64,000 nucleotides of DNA from Lactuca virosa (GCA_928212115.1 CAKMRJ010005634.1:177758412-177822411); one strand, 5' to 3'; shown: positions 11,403 to 22,205, numbered from the stretch's first letter. Notes: generated from the letters alone by a model not told the origin. A program made the numbers and translations.

Positions 11403-13095
11403 GGTTGGTATCAGAGCCTTGGTTTGAGGGATTCAGACGTACTTTCGGGTGTGTCTGAACTCAAACTGAGGATCTGTAAAGTTTTCAAAAAGAAAAAAAA
11501 AATTTCAAGGAAAAGGTTTTCTAAGACAAGAAAGGGTGTGGTGCATGCAATCAGCCGAGCTCAAGTAAGTTTCCCCAGAATACCCACATTTGTTATCTGT
11601 TATGATTTGATTATAAATCTATGAATCGCATGCTTGTTAGGGCTAGAGGAGATGCATGTATATGTTGTATGAGCTGGTAGACTTGCATGCTAGTACTGAG
11701 TAGTCAGCAATAGGTTGGCCTGATATGTGGTGCTTGTAGCCATGAGGATGTTGGATGTCATGCTGGAATGAGAATGATAATTGGTATTTGTAACTGACAT
11801 GTGTATGTTTTGAAAATTGTATACGGTTAGGATCTTATAGCCTTAGAATAGCTGATTTGACCTTATTTCCTGTGGTCTTAGGGTAGAGTCTATTATTCGA
11901 CAGTCTATTAGATCCTGCTCTGTGTATAATTTGCATGCATAAGGCAGCCGGCAGCGAGGATGAATGGATGGGGTTAGCATGAGTGGTGGTATGTGAGTCG
12001 AATGTTTTATGATAGTTCATGGGGGGGATACTACCCTAGGGTAAGCCTAGGATGAGGTTAGCGACAGGTGTTACCTGCTTGCGGGATGTATGTGTGGATA
12101 GACTGACTTGTCTTGTGTATGCCGGTTAGGTTTACCGATTACCTGAATGTTGCTTGCTTTGTGCTTTGTAGGACTCTTATTAATGTGAGTTAGCTATCAA
12201 GTGAATATGCTAAGTCACATGTAGCACAGAATGGATAATCTCAGAGTGATGGACGTGACCCTATTGTGCAGCTCTCGTATGAGTCTAACCGTTCTAGGGA
12301 TGGGTCTTTTACTTGAAGAATTATCTTATCTCTGCTACATGTGGCTATACTCATGAGGTAGTTAGTTGACATTAATGGGAATCTTTCAGCAGCTAAGGGC
12401 AGGGTGAGGTTGGGAACCTAGGAAAGCCTAGGATATGCTCCAGTGAGTTTAGTGGGGCGATTCGGTGAAGTTGGGAACCTAGGGGGAGCCTAGGAGGTGC
12501 TACGGTAGAGATCGGCTTGCTGTTTAGCAAACATTTAGTATACCGGTGGAGTAAGCGACTTAGAGGATTCGGGAGGATTGCTGAGGAAAGTATGGATAGG
12601 TGTGGAAGGTAGTATTGGGCCCGTACTACTGAAAGCACAGGATACATACTCGAATCGCTGAGAGTCTTGGGGAATCTGAGAAGCTTAAGGGAAGGAAAAT
12701 TCTTGGTTATGCCTTGATCGTAGGAATAGCTGCTTTGCAGAATGAGGATGAGCACGCATGGGTAGTACCAGGGTTTGGTCCCAGCTCTGGTGGTGAGCCA
12801 GTTAGCGGAAGGACAGCCAGGATTTCGAGTTCGCCTTGGATCTCTTGTATCAGGCGGAAAGGGTTGATTGTGCGATTTATTGTGCTTTGGGATTTGAAAC
12901 TATGTCTTGGGAATAGTTTATAGCCGGTTTAGAGCAGAGGTTGCTCCAACTACTGTAGTTCAGCCGTTGATGATTGAGCTGGTGAGTGTGTCAGGGTGCT
13001 AGACCCTGAATGATATGGATCTCAGAGCCGAGGACAGAAGATTGATTAGGAGTACCTCAATGGGAGAGGTTCAGGTCAGTTGAATTTATTGGAGG
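11403..13095 (+). mobile_element. Gypsy internal region, part 1 (no intact ORF)
   Basis: Continues from the primer-binding site to the family-X insertion. Only short frames occur (66, 69 and 120 codons on either strand). Related sequence follows LTR_C from 60526 (shared GGGATTC, CAGCCG and GGGAACCTAGG-type words), so this is family-specific internal DNA. A gag region is expected here but I cannot read one, so it is probably decayed. Confidence 0.7.
11406..11417 (+). other. Primer-binding site of the LTR_A/LTR_B element
   Basis: TGGTATCAGAGC, complementary to the 3' end of initiator tRNA-Met, three bases after the LTR end. Confidence 0.9.
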
Positions 13096-13100
13096 GTCTC
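13096..13100 (+). other. Target-site duplication GTCTC, left copy
   Basis: GTCTC immediately precedes TGTGACAACCCG here and immediately follows TGTGACA at 24522-24526. This ties the two ends of the family-X LTR together across 11.4 kb. Confidence 0.85.
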
Positions 13101-13327
13101 TGTGACAACCCGATACTTTCTAGTCAACAAAAGTCAAATTCCGTTAAATAAAATGTCGAATTTTGTTTATTCCGTTAAGCTCTTGTGGGTTAGGAAATAA
13201 TCTAAAATATATAAATAAAGTTTATATAAGTTTTTGGAACCAAAACACTCGAAAGATCCCGTTTTTCTTCGAAAAATCAACAAAACTCGTTCCAGCCAAG
13301 TGTTTACGGCCGTAAACTATTGGACCG

Positions 13328-13626
13328 TGATAGGAATAAATCATTAATGATCGAATAGATTAAAACAAGTAAAGAACACAATATGATCAAACTGGTGCTG
13401 AATGATTAATAGTCACGCCTCAGAAGAACTCGGTGAAGAATTACTTCTGTAGAGGCGTAAAGTAGGGTTACAAAGATAATTATGAAAAGTTTCCTAACAT
13501 ACGTAGCATGCATGCACCTTATATACTATAACCCTAACATTAAATACGAGTGGACAGGCCCAACTTATTTATACAAAATGGACTAGATAACATAGGCCCA
13601 ATGACGCAACACTAATATCTTCAACA
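13328..13626 (-). mobile_element. 3' LTR of a truncated SIRE-like copia element (minus)
   Basis: On the minus strand it starts TGTTGAAGATATTAG after a polypurine tract (AAAGGGGGGAGAT, 13627-13640) and ends ATTCCTATCA, then GACCG of the host LTR. It is the 3' end of a minus-strand element that carries the 411-codon ORF; the 5' end of that element is missing at about 15245. Confidence 0.75.
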
Positions 13627-13938
13627 ATCTCCCCCCTTTGCGTCAATTGAAACCATAGCCATGTTAATTCGTGATTCGCTTCTGCACTTCGTAGACTTTG
13701 GGAATGAAACTCAACAGCAGCTTGCGAACATGAATGTACCAAGTGATCACATCAGTGAAACACTTCACATCATCTTTGTTGTTGCCCTTAAACTTCACAA
13801 CAAGCTCCAAAATAAACTCCAGACAAGAAGTAGTAAACAAGTGTTTGTCTTCAAGATGAAAGAATAACTTGCGTCGATCTGCTCTTGGACGATCTCTAGC
13901 CGTGTATACCACAAACCATCCTTCCTTGTAAATCTTTC

Positions 13939-15174
13939 CTAGGTTGAGCTTCTGAAGTCTTTCGGAGCTTCTTTTGGAACAACACTTGGTTTTTGCCTCA
14001 GAACAGTGGCAATTTCCACATCCATCAATCCAACTTCCTGAATGTAAGACTTGATCAAAATTTGAAGATGAGAAAATATAGGTTCGTAATTCTCCTTCTC
14101 TTGCAACAAAATATTGAATATCACCATCCAGTCATGGGGGTTCAAACAAGGCAGATCTGCGAGAGTGAATTCGCAGGCTTGACATGCAGATCCTCTCGCA
14201 ACTTTAAACTTCGCATTAGGGAAGCTTTCAGTCTCGATTGGCCCAGTAACCTTCACAGCTACAATTTTGCTCGCACTCCAGGTCTCGAACTGGGGCTTCA
14301 TATGCTTCAAGTAGAAGGCAAACAGCAGTTGATCCCCAGTGCTGTCTGAGAAAGGTACATTAGCAACCTTTATAAAGGCACAAAACCTGAACGCCTTTGG
14401 TGTGATAGGAAGGTCTAACTGCGAATCATGTGTATTCTGCACATCAAAGGAAGCAATAGGATCCAACCAATACTGACTTGGCATATCCACAGCTTGGTTT
14501 TGCATGCGCTTCAGGGTCCACTTTGGAAATAATAGCATTTTACTTTTAAGAGTGGCATGAGCTTCCTTTTCAGCTCTTTCTTTTTCTTCTGCCTCTCTGA
14601 CGATGCGAGCATGTTCATCAATCTCTGCCTCGCGAGCCTTCCGCCTTTTAAGCTCAGCTTCATCAGGCTCTTCGTCTTCACTATCATCAATAATGGGTTC
14701 ATTACTGAATAATGTTTCCTTGTCCTTTGGATCTTTCTTGATGACAGGAGGTGTAACTGAAACTTTGGGGTTGTCATCATCTGTTTGAACTTTAGAACTA
14801 CCTTCTCCCCCTTGTTTCGGAAAAGACATCGGCGTCGAAACATCCTCCAGACGGTGCAACATGGCGAACACCGGTCTTAGCTTTTCAGCCAGATACTTTC
14901 GTACTGTGATGGAAATCATGGGATCACGGGTCTCAATGATATCAGAGAGCAGTCCATTAACATCTAAAATACAACTTCGCGTGACTACTTTCTCTGCTAC
15001 CAAATCATTGACCTTCTTTTTAGTGTAGTGAAGCTTGGTTTCCAACACCTTACATTTTTCCTCCTTGACTGCGAGAGCATCCATGATTTTGTTCTCCATC
15101 GCCAAGTTTGCCTGAAGCTTTGTGAGTTTCGCATCGATAGAAGTCTGGAATACTTCATGATCGGACTTGAACAT
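13939..15174 (-). CDS. Retroelement-borne 411-aa coiled-coil protein
   Basis: Open for 411 codons, by far the longest intact frame outside gag-pol. Residues about 1-75 are heptad-like and charged (coiled coil likely), about 120-215 is an acidic then Lys/Glu-rich low-complexity linker, and about 216-395 looks globular (motifs WTLKRMQ, MPSQYWLDP, LPITPKAFRF, HDWMVIFN, IKSYIQEVG). It sits just upstream of the polypurine tract and 3' LTR, the place where SIRE-type elements carry an additional (envelope-like) ORF. I recall similar proteins as repetitive hypothetical proteins in composite genomes but cannot confirm this. The frame continues upstream of the chosen Met to a TAG at about 15200, so the N-terminus may be truncated by mutation. 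No RT or integrase motif is present. Function unknown. Confidence 0.6.
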   Translation of the reverse strand: MFKSDHEVFQTSIDAKLTKLQANLAMENKIMDALAVKEEKCKVLETKLHYTKKKVNDLVAEKVVTRSCILDVNGLLSDIIETRDPMISITVRKYLAEKLRPVFAMLHRLEDVSTPMSFPKQGGEGSSKVQTDDDNPKVSVTPPVIKKDPKDKETLFSNEPIIDDSEDEEPDEAELKRRKAREAEIDEHARIVREAEEKERAEKEAHATLKSKMLLFPKWTLKRMQNQAVDMPSQYWLDPIASFDVQNTHDSQLDLPITPKAFRFCAFIKVANVPFSDSTGDQLLFAFYLKHMKPQFETWSASKIVAVKVTGPIETESFPNAKFKVARGSACQACEFTLADLPCLNPHDWMVIFNILLQEKENYEPIFSHLQILIKSYIQEVGLMDVEIATVLRQKPSVVPKEAPKDFRSST

Positions 15175-15465
15175 GGTCCGAAGTTTAGCAAAGTTCGCCT
15201 ATTCTGCTTGGAACATGGCACCAACATTCTGAATAGCCTTGTTCGCCGTTTACCGTCGGGGACCCACCTCCGACCGTAAACCCAACCGGTATATATATTT
15301 TTCCAGGAGAGACTCCTCATTTTTCATCTTTTTCACCAACAAACTCTCTCAAATCTCTCCCAAGAACCTCCCAAGAACATTCATATCATCAAGATCGAAT
15401 CTTCAAATATTCAAGTTTTTCACCAAGAACACCAAGAATAGCCTTCAGATCTTCAAAGGCTGCAA

Positions 15466-16749
15466 ACCGTTCACGGCTGCGAACCGATCATGGCCGCAAA
15501 CCCGTTCACACCCGCAAACAGTTCACGGCCGCAAACAGTCTTGAGCCGTGAACTTTGGCTGTAGACCTTCTTTTTTCCACTTCAAACAAGTCTCGGTAAC
15601 ATTCCTACTCCAAAAACAAATGTTTTCTAACACTATAATTAATGGTTTCGATAATTTAAATACAATATTGTGTTTAATTATCATTAGGATACCATTAACT
15701 CCTCGTACTCCAACTCGAGGGTCATCTTTCCAGTTTCGTTGTCGAGCACGTACACATAATCAACTGTGAGTTCATACCACTACACTTTTACTGTTTTTTT
15801 TTAACGTTTTCAGGGGGGATACAAGCAAAACACAAAGGAATTTTGTGTTCTTATATAAAGGATTTCAAAAGGGTTAAAACTTATGCAATTGATACAACCA
15901 AGAGATCACCACACTTTATAAAATATTTAGATATTTTATCCCTTTTGTAACATGCTGAGCATGAGGGAAGTTTTTCAACCTACAAACATAATTGCAAAGT
16001 TTTCAGTACAATACATGAACCAAATACATAACATACATGCAAACTATAATAGGTATAGTTCGGGATTCAACACACGATTTTATCAAGTCCAGAGCTTATA
16101 CATTAACAAACATATAAACTATGTTAGATATAGTTTATGACATACATTACTACTTTCTAAGGACAAGATTACAATACTAAATAATTATTTAAGTATAATT
16201 ATTTTACTCTACAAGTATACATACAGTTTCAAGTATAAGAGAACATTACAATACTACACATAAACTAGTTAATACAGGGTTGTGAGGCACTACTTCAATT
16301 GTACCCTCCGGGATACGGAACTAAATCCTAACACAGTATAACTAGAGTCTCCTAGAGGGAGAGCATGAGATTTGTGAATAGATCTATTCAGGGCTGACAA
16401 TCCCACACCTGAAATGCTAGCTACAGTTAGGCAGGCATGCCTGGGGTGACAAATGTCATAACATCGGACACCTGAAGAATGTCGTAGAGGTCACTAGGTC
16501 ATATCAAGCATGGTTATACCAAACTCACAACAGTATAAACTAACCATTTGTTTACGGGATTTCATTTCTTCAAATAGTTTTATTTTCATTAATAGAACTA
16601 TCATATATTACAACTGGAGGATTTCCAGGGGATACAACTATAGGGTTTTTATTTTAAGTAATAAAACTACTATACATACTGGTGGCAGCCAGGGTTTTCA
16701 TACAAAATATACTATACATACTGGTGGCAGCCAGGGTTTTCATACAAAG
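15466..16749 (+). repeat. Direct repeat DR1 of family-X LTR
   Basis: Nearly identical to 22692-23985 apart from scattered substitutions and one fewer CATACTGGTGGCAGCC tandem unit. DR1 ends where the SIRE-like internal fragment begins, and DR2 begins exactly where the SIRE-like 3' LTR ends. Confidence 0.9.
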
Positions 16750-16979
16750 ATTAAAATATTTAAAAAAAATCCAAAAACATTAGAAAATCAGAAAATCCAA
16801 AAATATGGTGTTAATGAAATGTGCTTGCAGGTGATGTGATGGGAAGTGATATCAAGAAAGTGATAACAGGCAGTCTAAAACCAGTGTAAAGGACTGAATC
16901 TGAATTGTCTAGACTCTGTGTTCGATGCACTGGTAGGCACGAAAGCTTAAAATGGACTTGACTAGGCATTAATGAACAT
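16750..16979 (+). mobile_element. Displaced piece of SIRE-like 3' internal sequence
   Basis: Matches 20330-20530 of the downstream SIRE-like element (TGTGCTTGCAGGTGATGTGA, GATGCACTGGTAGGCACGAA). It lies upstream of that element's 5' LTR end, out of order, and joins directly to an inverted LTR terminus at 16980. Confidence 0.85.
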
Positions 16980-17252
16980 TGTAAGTCCCCAAAATGCTTG
17001 TGTATCAATCAGATCCGTTTGATGGTGCGGAATCCCAATCAAACGGATGATGTCAGATCAATAATAGAAGAGAATGAGAAGAAGAATAATATGAATCTCA
17101 ATGTATTAATGAATAGAATGATGATCCTTTACATGAGATTCACATTATTCTTCTTCTCCTTCTCTTCTATTTGATCTGACATCATCCGTTTGATTGGAAT
17201 TCCGCACCATCAAACGGATCTGATTGATACACAAGCATTTTGGGGACTTACA
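16980..17252. repeat. Inverted pair of SIRE-like LTR 3' ends
   Basis: 16980-17094 is the reverse complement of 17141-17252 with few mismatches. Both are the LTR end that finishes GGGGACTTACA. The right arm runs into the primer-binding site, while the left arm is joined by its terminal base to internal element DNA. The 5' LTR is thus reduced to about 140 bp. Confidence 0.9.
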
Positions 17253-17254
17253 AT

Positions 17255-17266
17255 TGGTATCAGCGC
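17255..17266 (+). other. Primer-binding site of SIRE-like element (variant)
   Basis: TGGTATCAGCGC; the usual initiator tRNA-Met match is TGGTATCAGAGC, so one base differs. Confidence 0.75.
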
Positions 17267-17459
17267 TTGGATTGTATCAGTCATTTTTGTCAGATCTGGA
17301 GCTTATTTGATCTTATTTTTGAAAGATTTTTGCGTTTTTGGATAGATCTCTGAAAATTAGGGGGGTTTGTTCTTTGTGTTTTTGATAAAAACATGTTTTT
17401 GATCGAGTTTTGGAGAAGAAATGGGCAAAAATCGATGTTTTTGGTCGTAACCAGCGAGG

Positions 17460-17650
17460 CGGCGGCGGCGTTTACGGTCAGCAGCTAGGGTTTCCGAGGT
17501 TTACGGTCCGGAGTTTACGGTCCGAGGTTTACGGTCCGGAGTTTACGGTCCGAGGTTTACGGTTCGGAGTTTACGGCCGGAAACAGTTTACGGCCCCGGA
17601 GTTTGCGGTCCGAGATTACGGCCCTCCGAGTTTACGACTCGCACGTGTAC
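17460..17650 (+). repeat. TTTACGGTCCG repeat array in the SIRE-like leader
   Basis: Eight or more units of the form GTTTACGGTCCGAG or GTTTACGGTCCGG, about 200 bp after the primer-binding site. The core is shared with the TTTACGGCCGTAAA palindromes in the 3' LTR of the same element and in the gypsy family-X LTR. The 142-codon frame through it is not credible coding sequence. Confidence 0.9.
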
Positions 17651-17772
17651 GGTCCAGCAACATTTCTGGTTCGCACGCCTTCTCGTTCAGCAGCCTCGGT
17701 CTCGCGCCTCGCACCTTGTCCTCGCAAGCAGCAGCCTCGCCTTCGCATCTAAAAAATAGGAAACGATTTTGG

Positions 17773-17844
17773 GGGGTGCCGAGCATTGAACCCGCGACCT
17801 TTGATTCATCAGCCTCACGCCTTATCCAACTCAGCTAGGCTACC
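17773..17844 (-). other. tRNA-like sequence, antisense in the SIRE-like leader
   Basis: On the minus strand a 72-nt stretch has a box A match (TAGCTGAGTTGG, 17826-17837) and a box B match (GGTTCAATGC, 17783-17792) at tRNA-like spacing, and partly pairing ends (GGTAGCC with GGCACCC). D and anticodon stems are poor, so this is a tRNA-derived relic rather than a working tRNA. It lies antisense to the element transcript. Confidence 0.55.
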
Positions 17845-18079
17845 TGTTGATACTTCCCTTCCGTTTTTAATTCAAAAACACTCCCCTTCGGTTCCAAATT
17901 TCGCAAATTGACACTTTTAGCCCAAAAATTCAATTTCTTTTATTTTAAAATTCCATTTTCAACCAAAAATTTTCGTTTTTAAATTTTGATTTTTATTTTT
18001 GATTTTTTACTTAAAATTTTGACTTTGACTTTTAAATTTTGACCTTTGACTTTCTCGTTTAACTTTTAAATTTTCAAAT

Positions 18080-18205
18080 TTAGCTTTTCGGTTTGACTTT
18101 TAAGTTTGACTTTTCAAGTTTGACTTTTGAGTTTGACTTTTTAAATTTGACTTTTGAGGTTTATAGTCAAAGGGCATTTTTTTTAAGTTCGACTTTTTAA
18201 GTTTG
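18080..18205 (+). repeat. TTTGACTTTT-type short tandem repeats
   Basis: Degenerate 13-15 bp units (AAGTTTGACTTTT) in the leader just before gag. Confidence 0.85.
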
Positions 18206-18209
18206 ATTT

Positions 18210-19911
18210 TTGCTTCTAGTTGTGCTTTTAATGGCTTTTGAGGTCTACGAAGACATGAAAGAGAGTCAGGATATGTTAAGACAAAAATTCAACATGTTTG
18301 ATTACATTCCTGGAGAAACTCTGGAGGCACAGCTGCAGCGATTCACAACTCTTACTACTGATATGAACATATATGGGATCTTCTTGACTAAATCTGAGAT
18401 AAACAAAAAGCTGCTGAATGCACTTCCAAAATCATGGGATATGAACGTGGCTGTCATCAAGAAGACAAAAGATCTCAATCGTCTTAGTCTTGATGATATA
18501 ATTGAAGAACTTGACGCTTTGAATTGTCGAAAAACAATGAGTTTCGCAAACCTTCCGGTCAATGAAGTTTCATGTTCTCAATCATGTGAAGTTTCATGTT
18601 CTCAATCATGTGAAGTTTCATGTTCTCAATCATGTGAAGCTACGATTAAACTTCTTCGTGAACATAATGATTTGCTAAAAAGGGAAGTTGAGGACCTGAG
18701 ATATGAAGGTTATCAACTCAGGAAAGGACAGAAACCCCTAAAGGCCCAGTTAGAAACAAAAATAAAGGACTTTAGGAAGCTTCAGGAAGAATTCAGCAAC
18801 AAGTGTGAATTATGACTATATTAAGAGACAACTTGATGCTGTAACCGAAGAACTTGACGCTTTGAAAATTAAGTGTGGAAAAACAGATGTTAGTTTCAAA
18901 AATTATACTGCGTCAAGTAAGACAGTCGAGTCCTTATTTGAAACCCAATTAAAATTCAAAGATAATCAAAACAAGGGTCTAGGGTATGATAGTGTTCCTC
19001 CACCTTTCAATCATAACTACACATCCATCCCTACGACACAAGAAGAAATTGACAGGGAGGCACATCTTCAATATGGAAAACCAGCTGGATTTTTGTCAGG
19101 GGGTATTCAGGTTGAAAATTCTAATGCTTCTACTTCATGTGCAGGTAAAGTAGCAGAAGATGAGAACAAGGAGAAAACCATTGAACAAACCAACATCTCC
19201 TTGAGCTCTGAATTTGTTGCTTCGAACTCAGCTGCTTCTGATTAACCTGCTGTTGAGAAATACAGGCCACCAATTCCAGTGAAACAGAGTGCCTGTTGTA
19301 ATTGTGCTTGTGGGAAAAATAAGAGACAAGGCAAGGATACGCCACCAGGGGCAGGAAGAAACAATTTCCCAGTAAAGAAAAAGACTTGTTTTCACTGTGG
19401 AACACCTGGACACATTGCCAGAAAATGTCCTAATCGCACATATGTTCCCTACTATGCACAAGGCTGGCAGAACGCGCCAAGAGGGAGATACTTCAAAAGA
19501 AACCCCTCAAGGTCACGTTCAGACCATGATGACTGGAACGCGCAGAAGGCCAATAATCAAACCCACAAGGCCATGAACCAAAATCCCAAGGGCAAGAAGG
19601 GAATGTCGGCCAAGAAGTCCAATCCAAGAGATGCTCCAATGAAGCCAAGACCGGTTAGGTCAAAGCCATCTCAACGGCCGACATCAAGTTCAAAATCAAG
19701 TGTCGAGCCACCCATCAGATTGAAAAAGAAATGGGTTAAACCCAACTACAAATGGGTTCCAAAGGCTCACTCTCCCAAATCTTCTAACGATTCTAATATT
19801 TCTTCATCTTCTGTTTGTGATAAACAGGATATGTCATGGGAGAGAGTACCGTGCAAGGATGACAAACGTCAACCCAGTTTCAAAATGGATTGGGTTCCAA
19901 AGACCAACTGA
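18210..19911 (+). pseudogene. gag: SIRE-like copia gag, frameshifted
   Basis: Three frames make up one gag. The first (to 18815) has the copia gag (UBN2-type) region, recognisable from DMLRQKFNMFDYIPGE through LNALPKSWD. It is followed by three exact 8-residue repeats (EVSCSQSC, 18565-18640) and a coiled-coil region. A frameshift near 18790-18815 leads into the second frame, which shares its frame with the third; a TAA at 19243-19245 separates them. The third has the CCHC knuckle CFHCGTPGHIARKC (about 19385-19430) and a basic tail with repeated WVP motifs (KWVPK, DWVPK). Gag is the nucleocapsid protein of the element. The true N-terminus is not clear, and the first 20 codons may be leader. 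Confidence 0.85.
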
Positions 19912-20180
19912 TCCCGCTTTGTGCTGGAGCAGCTATGGAGGCATATCATCAGACTTCGGTTTGTTGGTAGTGGCTGTTCCAGGCACATGATAGGAGGCAT
20001 CTCTCAAATGTACAACACTCGGAATTTTGTTTGAGAGTATGTGTCCTTTGCGGGAAGGGAAGAAAGGAAGGAGTCACTCATGGGGTTAGTGCTTAACGAT
20101 GTGAAGAATTTTTGGATCTGTTCTGAGATTACGCGTGTTGTTCTCAGACCTTCTGGATGCAAATTCAATCGGTGACTTAC
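19912..20180 (+). pseudogene. pol: Remnant of copia protease; rest of pol deleted
   Basis: About 60 bases past the gag stop, in another frame, is FVGSGCSRHMIGG, the copia protease active-site region with the catalytic Asp replaced by Gly (codon 19976-19978). Similarity fades after GREERKESLMGLVL, and no integrase, RT or RNase H sequence appears before the 3' noncoding region. The element is therefore gag-only through a large pol deletion. Confidence 0.75.
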
Positions 20181-22205
20181 GGTTTGAGTTTTCTTCTCTA
20201 TACTCCTGAGTTTTTCTTAAGCTGATTCGCTTTAAAGACTACTTTTTGTTTTAGGATAGTTTAAATTTGCGCATTTGCATTCGTTTCTCTCTTATGCACA
20301 AATTTAGGGGGAGAAATAAAAACAAAACAAAAATTAGAAAATCAGAAAATCCAAAAAAATATGGTGTTAATGGAATGTGCTTGCAGGTGATGTGATGGGA
20401 AGTGATATAATCATGTGATAACAGGCAATCTGAATCTGTGTAAGGGACTGAATCTGAATTGTCTAGGCTCTGTGTTCGATGCGCTGGTAGGCACGAAAGA
20501 TTAAAATAGACTTGACTAGGCATTAGATGAACTTAAGGAGTTTAAAGACTTGACAAATCTTGACCTAGATAGTTCCATTTAGCCTGACAATACGACGCTT
20601 GGATAGGTTGAGCAGGGAGATATACATGGAAATCTGCGGATACATTAAATGATCTGTATCTAGAACTGTGGATTAACTTTTCCTCGATGTGCGGACTTTG
20701 TCCTTAATTCCGGTATTGATGGGGCGACTGGGGAATTCCGATAAACTAGGTCTGTAGAAAATTATTTTCTTGCTTTCTTTCTGTTAGTCATATGTTGCCT
20801 CCTCTGCGTGATTGAAATACATCCGACTTGGACTGCAACATATGCAATTCTATTTCTCTGCATCTTCTATCTATGCAATTCTTCATGTCTGTTAGTCATA
20901 TGCTGTCTCCTTTGCGTGATTAACCATCCGACCTGGTACACATCATATGCATCATTCTACTTCTCAATCCCTTTAAATCTGGTTAGTCATATGTTTCACC
21001 CTCTGCGTGATTGGAAGAGATCCGACCTGGGTGTATAGCATATGCATTCTAAATCTGACTTCTCTCATAATAATTGTCTGCTCACTTAAATTAAGGAGTA
21101 CTTTGGAAGTTCCTGATTATTGGGGTATGTCAGGAAGCGGGAAACACGTTCTAGTACATTTAAAATTGAACAATCACTAGGTTGTCTGTAGATCTCGCTG
21201 CTCAATTTAGGTGGACAACAATATCTTTGGTCGTCGTCAGCTGAATGGTCTTTAAGGAATATTATCTAGGATCTTAGGATCACATTGTCTTATCACTTAT
21301 AGTATGTCCTAATTTTGTCACAATCTCTCGTGTTTAAGTGGACCACAATACCGGTGATTGACCAGATCTATTCATGAAGGGAGAGGTACTGATAAACGGA
21401 TAAAGGCTGTCTAAAAACTTTGATCCCAAATCACTCTTAAAGTTAGATATCATTTTTATTTTTGTTAAATTTGTTCATAGTTTTCTTCTAATTTAAATAT
21501 TAGGGGAGAATTAAAAATTTTGAAAACCAAACAAGAATCAAAAAAAATTAAAAATCCAAAAATAGTGTTATTTCTGTTTTATTTCTTTTTCAAAAAATAT
21601 AAAAAAAATCCAAAAATATTATGTGCTAAGTTTTCTTTTAGTTTTGTTTTGTCTTGAAAAGTGAATTCAGGTGAAGATAAAACTCATGGAATTTGTGTCG
21701 AAGATTTCTGAGCCAAGGCTTCATCCGTGATCATCGAAGAATTCTCATTCGAAAGAGCAAGAAATGAAGATTATTCTTTCGACATTCAATCTTTCAACCC
21801 CAGAAGCAAGGTGAAGCTGCAATTGAAGATTATGTGACGGATTGCATTGAAGTCTCCTCAATCAGTCTGCTGCTGACTTGAACCTGCTGAAGTGATCCAG
21901 AAGATTTGTTCTCTCTAATGTTCTCTCTGAAGATTCTCAAACTGAAAGCGCTATATTTCAAGAATCGGTACAAGAAGTCTCCTCACCCAATGTGCGTTCA
22001 ATGTCAAATTCTGAAGAAAAGCCCAACTGCTCAAGATGAATTCATTCATTGAAGATTCATCAAGTTCATCTTGAAGTTGTGAAGAATTTGAAGATTAATG
22101 CTGAAGCCAAGCTCTCGATGAAGATTGACAAGAAAAGCCAACTACTTTTTAGGGGGAGCTTGTTGGGTCAATTAAGAAAAGAAAGCTATAAACCAAGGGG
22201 GAGAT
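20181..22205 (+). mobile_element. SIRE-like 3' noncoding region and polypurine tract
   Basis: About 2 kb with no frame over 90 codons. It contains the source sequence of the displaced 16750-16979 piece (20330-20530), a three-unit tandem repeat (20785-21055), and two copies of the polypurine/LTR-start junction: AGGGGGAGCTTGTTGGGTC (22150-22168) and AGGGGGAGATTGTTGGGTC (22198-22216), of which the second opens the LTR. Confidence 0.8.
20785..21055 (+). repeat. Three ~90-bp tandem repeats in the SIRE-like 3' region
   Basis: Each unit holds GTTAGTCATATG, CTCTGCGTGATT, ATCCGAC(C/T)TGG and CATATGCA in that order with diverged spacers. Confidence 0.85.

Noticed and set aside
12393..12755. 120-codon minus frame in gypsy internal DNA
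   Set aside because: Antisense to the element, Ser/Leu-rich without a motif; the GC-richer internal region gives chance frames.
13993..14349. 118-codon plus frame
   Set aside because: Shadow of the 411-codon minus ORF.
13939..15174. Envelope glycoprotein
   Set aside because: No signal peptide, membrane segment or glycoprotein pattern; position alone is not enough.
17410..17838. 142-codon frame in the SIRE-like leader
   Set aside because: Made by the TTTACGGTCCG array and the antisense tRNA-like segment; it precedes gag in a leader and lacks any domain.
17773..17844. Functional tRNA gene
   Set aside because: D and anticodon stems do not pair well and the acceptor stem has mismatches, so I report only a tRNA-like relic.
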